This document shows, piece by piece, positions 53,652 to 64,000 of a stretch of DNA of 64,000 nt (position 1 is its first letter; the number at the start of each line of letters is the position of its first letter). Under the pieces are notes generated by a model. It was not told the DNA's origin, ran no database searches, and worked only from the letters and a program-made list of their open reading frames with translations. The stretch is from Mesocentrotus franciscanus (taxonomy: Eukaryota > Echinodermata > Echinoidea > Camarodonta > Strongylocentrotidae). The DNA lies in contig CP137667.1 in the NCBI GenBank assembly GCA_037976565.1, forward strand, positions 1,302,001 through 1,366,000, read 5' to 3'. The translations under genes were made by a program, and so were the position numbers.

Positions 53652-56600
53652 GTAAGTTTTCTGATTGAAAATAATGATATGTTTAGAGCCAGAAGGGTGT
53701 TTATTCATATATGTATGTACTTCTACACAAAGTCCTCTTAGCTCTGAGCAGACCTAATGTTCTTTGTGAAGATCTTGTCAAGTTTCTGTAAAATTTAATT
53801 TTCTCTTATCTGTTAAAAGATATACCTACACTTAACTAAACTTTTCATATTCTTATCAAGTTTTGTAATTTTTTAAGTATGTGAAAATTGATTCGTCCCG
53901 ATCGTTTCTTGAGAATGTGACACAATAAAGCTCACATCTAAAAGTATTCAACAAAGGCTCTAATTCAACCAGTCCACCTTTCATTCTTGAGTTACGAAAA
54001 ACACAAAAAACATTAGATTTACAAGGGGTATGAATAATTTAGTTGTTAACTGTATATATATTGCCTTGAGAGATGGAGGGACGTGGCTCAATCTATTGGG
54101 TCAAAGTAACTGTTATACATGGAGTGTTAGGTGGTGTAGGGTCGATACGACTGTCATGATATCTCCTGAAGGATACAGCAAGGCAGCAAATTGTATTTTT
54201 ATGCCTCCGCTACAAAGTAGCTGGAGGCATTATGTTTTCAGGTTGTCCATCCATCCGTCCGTCCGTACGTTCATTCTTGTGATCGCGTTACCCCAAGAAC
54301 CAATGGATGGGTTCCCGCCAAACTTGGGTCATGTATGTATCTTGCAGAGCCAATGAACTGATTAGATTTTGGGGTCTTGAGGTCAAAGGTCACAGGGCTC
54401 ATGTATGCAAAAATAGCTCGTGATCACATTATCATTAGAACCGATGGACGGATTACCATCAAACTCGAGAAATGTATGTATCTTGCAGAGTCAATGAACT
54501 GATTGGATTTTGGGGGTCATGAGGTCAAAGGTCATGGGGCTCATTATATATGCAAAAATAGCTTGTGAATGTATTATCAATAGAACCGACGGATGGATTA
54601 CTATCAAACTCAAGACATGTATGTATCTTGCAGAGTCAATGAACTGATTAGATTTTAGGCTCATGAGGTCAAAGATCAAGGGGTCATACATGTATATGAA
54701 AAATAGCTTGTAATCATGATATTGTGAGAACCTGTTAATGAATTACAATCAAACTTTAAAAATTGCTTCTGTTTTGTTTTGTAAAATTGCTCTATGGCAG
54801 AGGCATCGTTTTTGACTGCGCGCAGTTGAAGATCCATCTAGTTTCTAATTACCTGACTAGTAATCAACTTCATTATCATTAATTCTGTTTGTGTTTGTTT
54901 CAGGTATCTCGTCAATGAACAGCTCACCTGATACCAAGCATTGCACTCGCTTTGGAAAACTGAATACTGGCAAATGGAAACGGTTGCTAAGCAAAGATTC
55001 TAATGAAGGAGAGAGTAAACAGGATTCTGAAGCCTGGAAGAGCGTCAAAGACCATCCAGTGGTTGCTAAGCTCTGTACTCCTCTGCAGATCTTATCAGCC
55101 ATCTTTGCTGCATTTGCACATGGTGGCAACGATGTTAGGTAACTATCAAATCATTATAGTTGTGACAGGCCTGATAATTACCCGATTTAAATCGGTTTCC
55201 TGATTATTTTTTTCCCCCCGATTTTTTCCCAAATTTTTTTCTTCTTTTTTTCCCCCCATTTTTTTTTTTTTTTCTTGATTTTTTTTTTTCTTCCCGATTT
55301 TCCCTTATTTTCCCTATTCACTATTTTTCCCTATTTTTTCCCAATTTTCTTACTCAAAAGGGGGGAATGTTCTTAGATGCCATTTTTTTTCACCTGGATC
55401 CCTTTTTTTTTTAAACAAGGGGACGGTGGTCGGGGGAAGAAAAAAAAATGAAACGTCTGTCATCTAGTTAACTTAATAGCTGTCTGTGCTTCATTTGCAC
55501 ATGGTGGTAACGATGTTAGGTAACAAATGATTAAAGGATTTTTTTTTTTTTTTAGCTGTTTGGTATTTCCAGATAACATAAAAACAAACACCGAGGGAAA
55601 ATATCAAAAAAACAGAGATGGAATATTTGTCTTAGAATTAGCTCTACAGATCAGTTTAACAAGCCTTTGTCAAGTCATTGAAATGATAGATTTCTCAGCA
55701 TTTTTCATAGAGTTTAATCTTCAGGTTTATACAATTTTTGTGTAAAAAATGTAATAAAATAATGAAAGTAAAAAAAAAAAAAGGTCCATATTGAAGATAA
55801 ATGATTTGTTTTGTCCTTTGTAAGTTCTTGCTTTGACCAATGTTATTCTTTCTTGTATCTTGCAGCAATGCCATTGGTCCATTAGTAGCACTATGGACTA
55901 TCTATGCGAACGGTAACGTAGACCAGAAGTCTGGAACACCTATATGGATCTTGGTCTACGGAGGTGCAGGGATTACGATTGGTCTATGGTTGCTAGGACG
56001 GAGGGTCATTGAGACTGTAGGATCTAACCTTACACCTATTACACCATCAAGGTAACCATAGCAACTGTTATATCTGTATCCTGTAAGCTTAACTTAAAAA
56101 AACAGGTTTGTGCATGGAAATCGTTAGGGTTTGGCAGTATTCCAACCTAAATCCATTAAAAGTAGATAATGGCACATATAGATAATCATCAAACAGATGG
56201 TGTGATCATACAAGACTCTGAATACAGAGTTGGCTAGGTGCAGCTATCTGGCATACTGCTGCAATAGTAACCTACCACAGTCTGAGATCTTCATTGGAAT
56301 TTCAGCAATCAAAAAGTTGCTGCAGTTACAGTGACGACATAATATGTGCACCCGATCGGCTCGCCTATATAGCTGGGGCGATGAGCCATGCTTAATTAAT
56401 GCAAAGTCCATGTGAATATGCGTACTCCGCATACGATGATGTCATCAATTCGATAGCTAGTTTTTAGGTCAACAACTCTTGATTTTCAAAGCTTTTGATT
56501 TCAAGTTTTTAGAGAGCTGTTTCTTTTCTGACAGGCAATAAAGTAGCATATAATTGGTATTATTGTAATCTTTGGCTTGTAAGCTTTCCTTTGATATACA

Positions 56601-56984
56601 TAATTCATCTATTTAATTTTTCACTTTGACAGGGTCTTTAAGAGTGTATGGTACTCAATGTATTGACTTTGTATTTTGTTTTGATTACAGTGGGTTTAGT
56701 ATATAGATCAATGTATTGACTTTGTATTATTTTGTTTTAATTGCAGTGGGTTTAGTATAGAGCTAGGAGCCGCTGCTACTGTTCTTCTAGCATCTAACAT
56801 TGGTATACCAATCAGCACGACGCATTGTAAGGTGGGATCAGTCGTAGCTATCGGTAAGGTGAGAGCTGCAGCAACGGTACAATGGCGTCTGTTTGTAAAC
56901 ATCATCGTAGCATGGATTGTGACTGTTCCTGCTACTGCTGCCATCAGTGCTGCCCTCATGGCAGGCCTAATAAGAGTCTTATAA
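53547..56984 (+). CDS. SLC20A: SLC20A (PiT) sodium-phosphate cotransporter, 5'-partial
   Basis: Plasma-membrane Na+-dependent inorganic phosphate importer of the PHO4/PiT family. Four exons (53547-53651, 54904-55138, 55866-56051, 56747-56984) join in phase for about 254 codons. They comprise the polar cytoplasmic loop, the second PHO4 signature [19 protein letters not shown], and hydrophobic helices ending in [20 protein letters not shown] and the C-terminal helix with [16 protein letters not shown]. The stop is TAA at 56982-56984. PiT proteins are usually about 600-680 residues with a first GANDVANSFG-type signature; that half is not visible upstream, although the first visible exon has a normal acceptor. 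Orthology to SLC20A1 versus SLC20A2 is not decidable. Confidence 0.95.
54200..54810 (+). mobile_element. Element with ~120-bp internal tandem repeats
   Basis: Bounded by ATGCCTCCGC and GCAGAGGCAT. Carries three to four units with ATGTATGTATCTTGCAGAG, CAATGAACTGATTAGATTTT, GAGGTCAAAGGTCA and GAACCGATGGACGGATTACC boxes, preceded by CATCCGTCCGTCCG. No protein. Lies in an SLC20A intron. Confidence 0.85.
54904..55138 (+). CDS. SLC20A: SLC20A exon, loop end and PHO4 signature
   Basis: 235 nt, phase 1 to 2: basic loop [20 protein letters not shown], then helix [23 protein letters not shown] is the conserved phosphate/Na-binding signature. Confidence 0.95.
55198..55440. repeat. T/C homopolymer-rich low-complexity tract
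   Basis: Long T runs broken by C4-C6 blocks between the two copies of the SLC20A exon end, then G/A-rich sequence. No gene. Confidence 0.85.
55468..55519 (+). other. Candidate alternative mini-exon of SLC20A
   Basis: Copy of the 3' end of exon 54904-55138: TCATCTAG acceptor, 16 open codons ([16 protein letters not shown]) and the same AG/GTAAC donor. Phase 1 to 2 equals the parent exon, so it could replace it and delete the loop segment while keeping the signature. In the 37 nt shared with the parent, two bases differ. Could equally be a false allelic duplication. Confidence 0.35.
55866..56051 (+). CDS. SLC20A: SLC20A exon, transmembrane
   Basis: 186 nt, phase 2-2: [39 protein letters not shown] and [15 protein letters not shown]. 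Confidence 0.95.
56318..56640 (+). mobile_element. Second, 5'-truncated copy of the 2.3-kb element
   Basis: Shares GCAGTTACAGTGACGACATA, TGCACCCGATCGGCTCGCC and the AGGGTCTTTA end with 2515-2815; lies in the last SLC20A intron. Confidence 0.85.
56655..56760 (+). repeat. Tandem duplicate of terminal-exon acceptor
   Basis: TCAATGTATTGACTTTGTAT through CAGTGGGTTTAGTATA occurs twice, about 53 bp apart. The upstream copy's reading frame hits TAG six codons in, so using its acceptor would truncate the protein after SSGFSI. Confidence 0.85.
56747..56984 (+). CDS. SLC20A: SLC20A terminal coding exon
   Basis: 238 nt from phase 2: [65 protein letters not shown], stop. The acceptor TTGCAG is the second of two tandem copies. 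Confidence 0.95.
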
Positions 56985-57270
56985 TGATACGTCAATTCTA
57001 CGCAATGGATCCAGGTCTAGACCCTGTTCTGGATTTAACTGTACCCTTATGGCAGGCTTACTAAGAGTCTAATGATACATTAATCCTCTCTGGCTACTAC
57101 ACAATGGATCAGGCCTACTTCTGGAGTTGTAGACTCTGTCCTGGATTTAACTGGTCCTACGACTTCTGGACTCTGTGCTGCCCTTCTATCCGGCTTACTA
57201 GTTTTACAATGATACACCAAATCTCACAGCGACACAATGGATCGAGTGATGGGCTGAAGAAGTTCTGGAC
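56955..57270 (+). repeat. Degenerate tandem copies of SLC20A 3' end
   Basis: The segment around GGCAGGCCTAATAAGAGTCT ... CACAATGGATC appears about three times (56961, 57051, ~57190) with increasing divergence; the first spans the stop codon, the others lie in the presumed 3' UTR. Confidence 0.75.
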
Positions 57271-60200
57271 TCTAGAAGACCAGACCTCACAGTGATAGGC
57301 TGTAGTACATGTGGTACTTTGTGCGTCTTGCTCAACTCACCTGACAGTGTTGTTACTGATAGAGGGATTAAGATTGCATTTGATGGCTGAAGATGGATTT
57401 AACTACTTAACCCTTTTGATTCCTGACATTAGTCCTTAATAACCCCTTTGTATGCCATCAAGTTTCCCATCCCCAGATGAGTTTTCCAGTTGACTTGTAA
57501 TGATTGTTTCATTGTTGAATTGGACATAAATATCTTCTATTTTTCAGGAATTGACATTCACAATCCTTTGTTACTTTCTATGCCTGCAGATTAGACACCT
57601 TTCTCTGACGCTTACAATTGTTCACTAATTATCATTTGGAATGAACTTTATAATTTGTATCTGGTTTATGGAGAAGAACAGCCCCAAACGGTCATTCTTA
57701 TTCTAAACATTTTGTTCATTTCTCAAATTTGTTACCAGGATTTGCCACTCATTGCTTTGAAGTGGTTAAAGAGATAGGATTGTGGTGTAGTGCTTAATTC
57801 AATTGACTTCCAGATTACTTTGTGAGTTCAAACACTTGCCCAAGTCCAAAAGGATACTATTTGAATTTTATTTGTTTTTATCCAAGCTGGATGTTTTGTC
57901 AACTTAATCTTGACTACAGTCTATAACCCTCCTATGTGGTCAAGGTTTAATGAGTTGATCTCATTAAACTACTTCTTTTAATGTTTGGATGTGTGTCTTC
58001 TATGTTATTCTGGTTTTATACCGGCCTGTCTGAAATTATGCTGCAACTAAAGATTGACTTGCTGGATTTCGCTGCCAGTTTGAGTGTATAGAAAACGAAC
58101 CTAAGATTGTATATTTTGAAGCATTTACAGGAAAAATTTAGTGCTATTTTAAGAGGCCTGAGAATTGTTTTTGTTAATGGCTAGTCCAGTTTAATGAATC
58201 ATTCACAAATTGATCTCCTGAAGTTTATATGGATAAGGTATGGCTTGCTTAGCACTGACTGTTACAGGTGCTGTTAGACATACATTATATGAATGCTGTT
58301 CAATTAATTGACAAGGTTTATTGATAAAAATTCAAACTCACAGCTCAAAGCTGATACATCTTAAATGTAAAAATAAAAAGTGCACCATCCATGCAGTTAG
58401 TATGATGTGAAATAGGCAAATATAAAGTTAAGACATTCAGCAGTGAAATTGATATAAAAGGAGTAGAAAGAGCAGAAGGAAGAGAAAACTGAAAGAAAAG
58501 GAAAGAAAGAAAGAAGAAGAAGAAGGAAACATGTTTACCGTTTCTGACCAGTGTAACAGATTTAGATAACTTTTTAAATAATGAAATAGCCTTGTTAATA
58601 AAGCTTTAAAATTCAGTTTGCAGTACTGGTATATCTTTGATCGATTGCATTGCAATACGGATATCCAATACATAACATGTATTTACTGTTTTGCCCTGTT
58701 CAATTTCAAATTCAGGAGACCAATTTTAGAATGATGTCAAATTGGACAGGCAATTTTGGCTGAAAAATAGAAAGATATAGTATGATATGTCAACAACAAA
58801 ATAATTTACATTTGTTTGTAAATTGGTAGATTCCAGAGCTCAGTTTTGACCGTATACATGTAACACCTCTCTGATAACAACATGAACCTCAAGTCTCATG
58901 TATATAATGGATGACTGAAAAGTGACTGTAAATAATAGATATATTTGTATTCTAAACACAATACAATACAATGTAAGCCCTGAGATGGACAAGTAAGTTG
59001 GGCTGTTAATTTGTAAGTTGTGAGCTTTGGTAAAATCTAGATAGGAATGTTAGATACTCCCCTGTCTTCAAAATATGATTGTATTTAACATGCAAAGAAA
59101 AGGGGGTTATAGGAGGAGGGAGGGGGGTTTGTCAGAGATATTTGAGACCTGTGCATCTCTTCAAATAAACTTTGGTATCTCCACTGGTTGAGGATGAAGT
59201 AGATACACATGGGGATTAGTACACTAACTGAAAATAAACCAAGGATACCTCGCTGTGCCGTTCTGTGAAACGTGTTTGTAATTGTAAAGTGTGATAATGT
59301 ACATGGTATGATTGTGACTTTCAATACAATTCTTTCAAAAGAATTGGATAACAGACTTTATTTTTGATTTGTAGGTAAGTTAGTTAGTTGCATGTGGATT
59401 GATTTTTGTGCTGTTTATTGTACATTTGTTTGATGAAAGTATGATGTGGTAAGAATGAACTTTATTGTGGTTACTCAAATGTTTCAATAGAGGTGTTGTA
59501 CTAGAGTATTTGCAGTATTGAGGGATTTAACATTAGATTATCTTGAGCTCTTGTGGAGTATATCTGATATGTTAATACTGCCTTGCACAATACACGACCA
59601 GAGTATGTGCAGTTTTTCTAAGCTCCCAAAATTTCTTTGATTTTAGACTTTTAGTTGATAAATATCAAACATTATAATTCTATGATGCTGCAGAGTTTTT
59701 TTTCTTCTTGGTATTGGATGATAAAAACTATTTTAATTTCTTCATTGTATTTTTTTTTCATTGATTAATATATTGCCTATTAGGATCACACTATTACTGT
59801 GACCTTTGACCTTTGTGCACATTGCCATGGACATGCTATAATAAGCACATTATGTAACTCATATATATACCCTGCGCCCTATGAGATGCATTTACAAAAA
59901 CATATATATATATATATATATATATGTGTATATTTGAAGATGATTTGAGATGACAGGCAATCTTTTGTACATTCCTACAGCTGTGATCATGCATGATGCG
60001 GTAAACCGCGTCGATGAAACCGTGAAAGCGTGATGGATAATGAAATGGTATTGGAGGATAATGTATCTGGAGTACGTGTAAAAAGGGTCCTTGGGTGTAC
60101 CCACTGATGTTTGTGTTATATGATACAAGGATGTTGTGTGCTCCTTGGGTTATATCTCACTTTAATGTGCTGATATCTTGCTGTGTTTGTTTGCTTTATT

Positions 60201-61620
60201 TTCAGGTGGTTTATGGTATTATGTGTGAATGAGGCATAATGACTGAGGGCTGTCCATCCATTGTATATATAACATGTATGTACATGGACTTCTCAAGAAT
60301 ACTAGCTGATTACCAAATAATTGATCAGTCCATGAAATATTCGAAATATGGATTTAGAATTGAATCTAGTAAGTACCATGCCTAAAGTACTTTTACTATA
60401 TTTTTTTTTATCTTTATGTCTTTTAGAATTCATATGCTTAAGTCATGTGTTGTTTAAATAAGGACGGTACTGATTCTGATTTTTGTTCGTTACCAAATGA
60501 TTTGAATTCAAATGTAATGCAATGCAACTGCTGATTATGGGACATTATGGTTCATTGACAGTTCTGCTACCGTAACGCTAGTAGCACTATTTACTCTAAC
60601 CTAACCTAACCCAATCTCAACCCAAGTCTGTATCATACCTTTGCTGTTCACCTGTGTACACGTTGAATCACCGTAGCTCTTGATAGCCAACAAGTAGCAT
60701 TACACCAAGCAGTGTAGATAGGATGGGAAATGGAAGGAATAGAACAAATGTGTTGTTGACTCCTTAAAATACAATCTAGTCTTCTTGGTACAGTATTACA
60801 GTGTGTATATCTTGTATATAAGGTTCTAATGCAGCATGGGAGCTCTCTATTTAAAATAGAGTTGTTTTGAGTTTTGACATACCATTTTATGGGTTGAGCG
60901 ACCCATTCTTGTACATTCTTTGGTGAAATGAAACATTTCAATAAATTTGTAGGGGGGCTGATCAAGATACTGGAAATTCAATTTTTGTTGGTCGTTGTCT
61001 TCAAGCCAGCAATCAGACCAGTTTTTGTACTCTCATTTGAAGGAGAAATAAAATGTTGTTTCTTGGGTAATCAGTATTACCGTATATATGCAGCATTACT
61101 GCTTTGATTAATACCTCATCACAAAATCATCATTTAATGTAAACTTTTTATTTTGTCTAAAGCCCATCACACACTGTACAATTTAACTGGGATTCAATTT
61201 GTGAAGAAATTGCAAGAGTATTAGGTAAATAATCATGTATCATCTTTCTGATTAAGGTTCGTAGTAGAGATATAAGTACTTACTTTGATATTATTAGGTT
61301 ATTGTCGTCCTTCCAGTTTAAGAAAAGACCAATTAAGCGCCAAATTAGGGACTACTCAGGCATCCAAAGATTTGAAGCTGATATTAGGCCTTTTCCCCAA
61401 CCAGATAACCCACAATATCATGCAAGAATGATTTTGCTATTCTATTCATATCCTGAAGCAAATCCTAATCAGAGAATTTACCTATTCATGAAGTAAAATC
61501 TAATTGCAATTGCACGTCATTGGATCGCAGTTGGATTGTAAAGTGTGTATTGGACTATTGTAAAGAGAGTTTTATATGAATTGATGATGCATGCTTCCGT
61601 CTATTACAGAAAATAAAATC
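56985..61620 (+). other. Presumed SLC20A 3' UTR and downstream DNA
   Basis: No coding evidence. AATAAA-like signals on the plus strand occur near 58371, 60938, 61046 and 61612; which is used cannot be decided. A (TA)n run lies at about 59901-59926. Confidence 0.35.
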
Positions 61621-61820
61621 TGTTTCATACAGCTGACACTAGTTTACTCTTCAGACTTATTTATTCAATTAAAATGAGTCAATCACATTTTCTTCAAAAT
61701 TGTAAAATTGGTACATTGATAATGCTTGACATACTGCTTGGGTCAATGAAAATTTCCCAAATCTTTTAAATATATTTATATATAATTTTTTTTTTTTATA
61801 AACAATAGATTGGAGGATCT

Positions 61821-61968
61821 GGGACCCGTTTCACAAAGCCTTTTTTCAATGACAAATGACAAAAATCAGTGACAAATCTGCTAATAACCAATCAGAAGCA
61901 AGGATTTCACTAGCTTATAACAAAAACTGTCATTTGTCACTGATGACAGGTTTTGTGAAATGGGGCCC
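61821..61968. mobile_element. Fold-back MITE, ~148 bp
   Basis: GGGACCCGTTTCACAAAGCC and its complement ending TTTTGTGAAATGGGGCCC; inner arms ATGACAAATGACA / TGTCATTTGTCA. A widespread type in marine invertebrate genomes. Confidence 0.88.
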
Positions 61969-62084
61969 TGATGTTGCCATCAAAGCTGATTAAAACTTGA
62001 ATACATGTAATGAAATACTGTATTAAATATTTCAATACTCTAATTGAAATTCATGTATTATTACATCCAACGTATAAAAACAAC

Positions 62085-62150
62085 AACCCCCCAAAAAAAA
62101 ATAAATAAATAAATAAATAAAAAATAAATAAATAAAAAAAAATAATGAAG
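62085..62150. repeat. AAATA-rich simple repeat
   Basis: AATAAATAAATAAATAAA and variants. Confidence 0.9.
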
Positions 62151-63235
62151 AGAAAACTATACAAAGAACTGGGACCAGTGAAATCACCTTGTTATAATAA
62201 AAGTTAAGTTACAATAGTATTCTCTAAGATTCTTTTCAATTCAATTCTATTCATTTTGTATTTTCACATTTGAATAAAAAGAACAATCACAATGACAATA
62301 GCATATACATTGAAAGCGAAAATAAGTATAAAACACAAACAAATTCAAATATGGTGGATTTGTCTATCAATGGCAAACCCCATTACAAATATGAAATATG
62401 TATACCGGTAGTATGAAACAAACAGACCCCCTAAAAAAAAAAAAACACGAAAACGGCATTAAAAATATATAAAATAGGATTCAAACCATAAATGACAGTA
62501 TAAATCAGTTGAAATTTGGTATTGATCAGAAATAGAAAGAAAAAGTGTCTTTTTAAAATGGCAGGTATAAGGGAAAAGATATGATTTCATTGCATATATT
62601 ACATGTATAGGCCTACTAACTTGTAGATCTTGAGAATTCATACTTGAAATTTGGCAAATGAAAATCAACCGATTGTCTAGTGGTGACGTAACTTATAAGA
62701 AATCTGCTTTTGTGAGGAAACTGTTATAAAATTAGGTAACAAGCCCCCCATCAGTAGTACGCCATAATTAATGCAGTGCATGTGTGTGACTGTGTGTGCA
62801 TGGAAGGGGTGTCTTTTGCTGGGACTCTAGATCGAAGGCAAACCCGGCTATATTTGAACCATTCGGATATCGCGGCACTTTATAAAGGAGGTGAAAATAA
62901 AGGATGTAGGCTACTTTATGCCCCCATTTATCAGTGTTTCTTGCTATCTGCATGTAGCGACTCGAATCCACACAGCCACCCGCCCCCCGGCCTCTTGTAA
63001 AACAAATCTAAATACATTGTAGATGCTATACTTCCCATATATTGTGAAGTTCATGTGAAAATCGGCCGCTGTCTTTGCTTTCTTCTCATACCATACCATT
63101 ATACTGAATATTTTTGAGGAGAAAATATATATCATTGATTTGAATTTGAATTCAATTCAAGACTGTATTCCAGACTCAGTAATTACAAGAGCAGATCGAG
63201 ATTTGCATGTAGATATAAACAATTAATGAAGAAGA

Positions 63236-63590
63236 ATATACCTTGAATACCTTGAATACCAAAGCTTCTGGAAGAAAGCCGTCTCCAGCTGTCGAGCTTC
63301 CAGATCTAACTTCAAGGGGATGTCCCAGCTTCTGGGTCTTGCACCATGGTCTTTTACATCTGTTTCTTGCTTGCTGGGTCATATCAGGATTGTCATATTT
63401 GGAGTGTCTACTGGGAGAAGGGTGACTTATACTGCTCCTTCTTCCAGTGTTTGTCAAGTCTGGCTTTAAAGCTGTTCACCGAGGTTGCAGATACTACAGA
63501 CTCAGGGAGGGAGTTCCAGTCGTTGAGGACCCTGTGGCTGAACGAGTCTTGCCTGAGTCTTGCCTGAGCCTAATCAGACAGTATGTTTAT
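63236..63590 (-). mobile_element. LINE ORF2 3' end with GGTATTCAA tail
   Basis: Minus frame DSFSHRVLNDWNSLPESVVS, ATSVNSFKARLDKHWKK, stop at 63408-63410; then a 3' UTR ending in GGTATTCAAGGTATTCAAGG, a short tandem tail typical of CR1/RTE-like LINEs. Strongly 5'-truncated; a small CAGGCAAGACT duplication sits at its 5' edge. Confidence 0.88.
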
Positions 63591-64000
63591 AAAGCGTTCG
63601 GTGTTCAATTCAATATGATGCATTTGGTAATTAGCAATTAAAAGAAAGGGATAGGCAATTTTGTGATGTTGGAAAATAGTGGAGGCTGCCGCTGCGCAGC
63701 GATTAATGTTTTAACGAGTCTGTAATCGTAGACTATGACCATTAAAACTGTTACAAACATAAAAGAACAACACGGCGTGAACTTTATTGTTTGTGCACGT
63801 GGCACACTATAGTTTATATCAAGTCTTTTAAGATAATTGTGGAATTTCTGGCTCATCTTTTATCCTTAATGTTTTACTTTATTAGCACTATTAGCTATAC
63901 AAAACAATTGTTGGTACTTAGAAATTTCCTCATTGACAATAGTATGCATAATGATCAATATTCAATGCAAAATAATAACAAAACATTTAGTATTAATCAG

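Larger units (their letters stand above)
61969..64000. other. Intergenic right end
   Basis: Apart from the A-rich repeat and the LINE end, no feature is recognised. Confidence 0.4.

Noticed and set aside
1..64000. CRISPR arrays, operons, tRNA or rRNA genes
   Set aside because: Gene structure is eukaryotic with spliced exons. No cloverleaf or rRNA sequence was recognised by eye; tandem repeats here lack unique equal-length spacers.

Overview
This is an AT-rich metazoan genomic window with phase-matched GT-AG exons, introns of about 0.3-5 kb, and dense transposon and simple-repeat content. The repeat style (fold-back elements, CR1/RTE-like LINE ends, long CT tracts) together with the single-cassette DSCAM gene fits a marine invertebrate deuterostome, most likely an echinoderm. 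That taxon call is an inference; no diagnostic species marker is visible.

Two protein genes are recognisable. (1) On the minus strand, 39872 down to 6627, lies a DSCAM orthologue (Down syndrome cell adhesion molecule). Thirty-two exons were placed by splice sites and codon phase. They cover Ig2-Ig9, FN1-FN4, Ig10, FN5-FN6, one transmembrane helix and a long cytoplasmic tail of about 480 residues, roughly 2120 codons in all. Signal peptide, Ig1 and 5' UTR are not found. (2) On the plus strand, 53547-56984, are the last four coding exons of an SLC20A (PiT) sodium-phosphate cotransporter, from the central cytoplasmic loop through the second PHO4 signature to the stop. Its N-terminal half is not found. 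The genes are head to head, and the interval between them (40.35-53.55 kb) holds a gap of exactly 500 N plus tandem repeats, so both missing 5' parts probably lie in or are displaced by that poorly assembled interval.

Layout: 1-6.6 kb, DSCAM downstream flank with fold-back elements and a dispersed repeat that recurs at 56.3 kb; 6.6-11.5 kb, cytoplasmic tail and TM exons; 12.2-25.4 kb, FN3 and Ig10 exons, with a LINE end and a fold-back element in introns; 25.9-34.9 kb, Ig9-Ig4; 35.5-39.9 kb, Ig3-Ig2, then a large CAT microsatellite; 41.7-42.3 kb minisatellite; 42.9-43.4 kb gap; 43.4-52.8 kb repeat-on-repeat region including a MITE with paralogous empty sites; 53.5-57 kb SLC20A; 57-64 kb probable 3' UTR and intergenic DNA with a fold-back element and a LINE end.

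Two patterns deserve attention. First, four places in DSCAM are short by exactly one base, at or beside short C/G runs, while all other exon phases agree; consensus errors explain this better than gene decay. Second, partial tandem duplications repeatedly carry one exon edge with its splice site (8.2-8.6, 22.5, 39.9/40.35, 55.1/55.5, 56.7 and 57.0 kb). Two of the copies form phase-compatible mini-exons and one forms a 158-codon in-frame exon extension. They may be alternative exons or false haplotype duplications.

The two genes have no known functional link: one is a surface adhesion/guidance receptor, the other a phosphate transporter.
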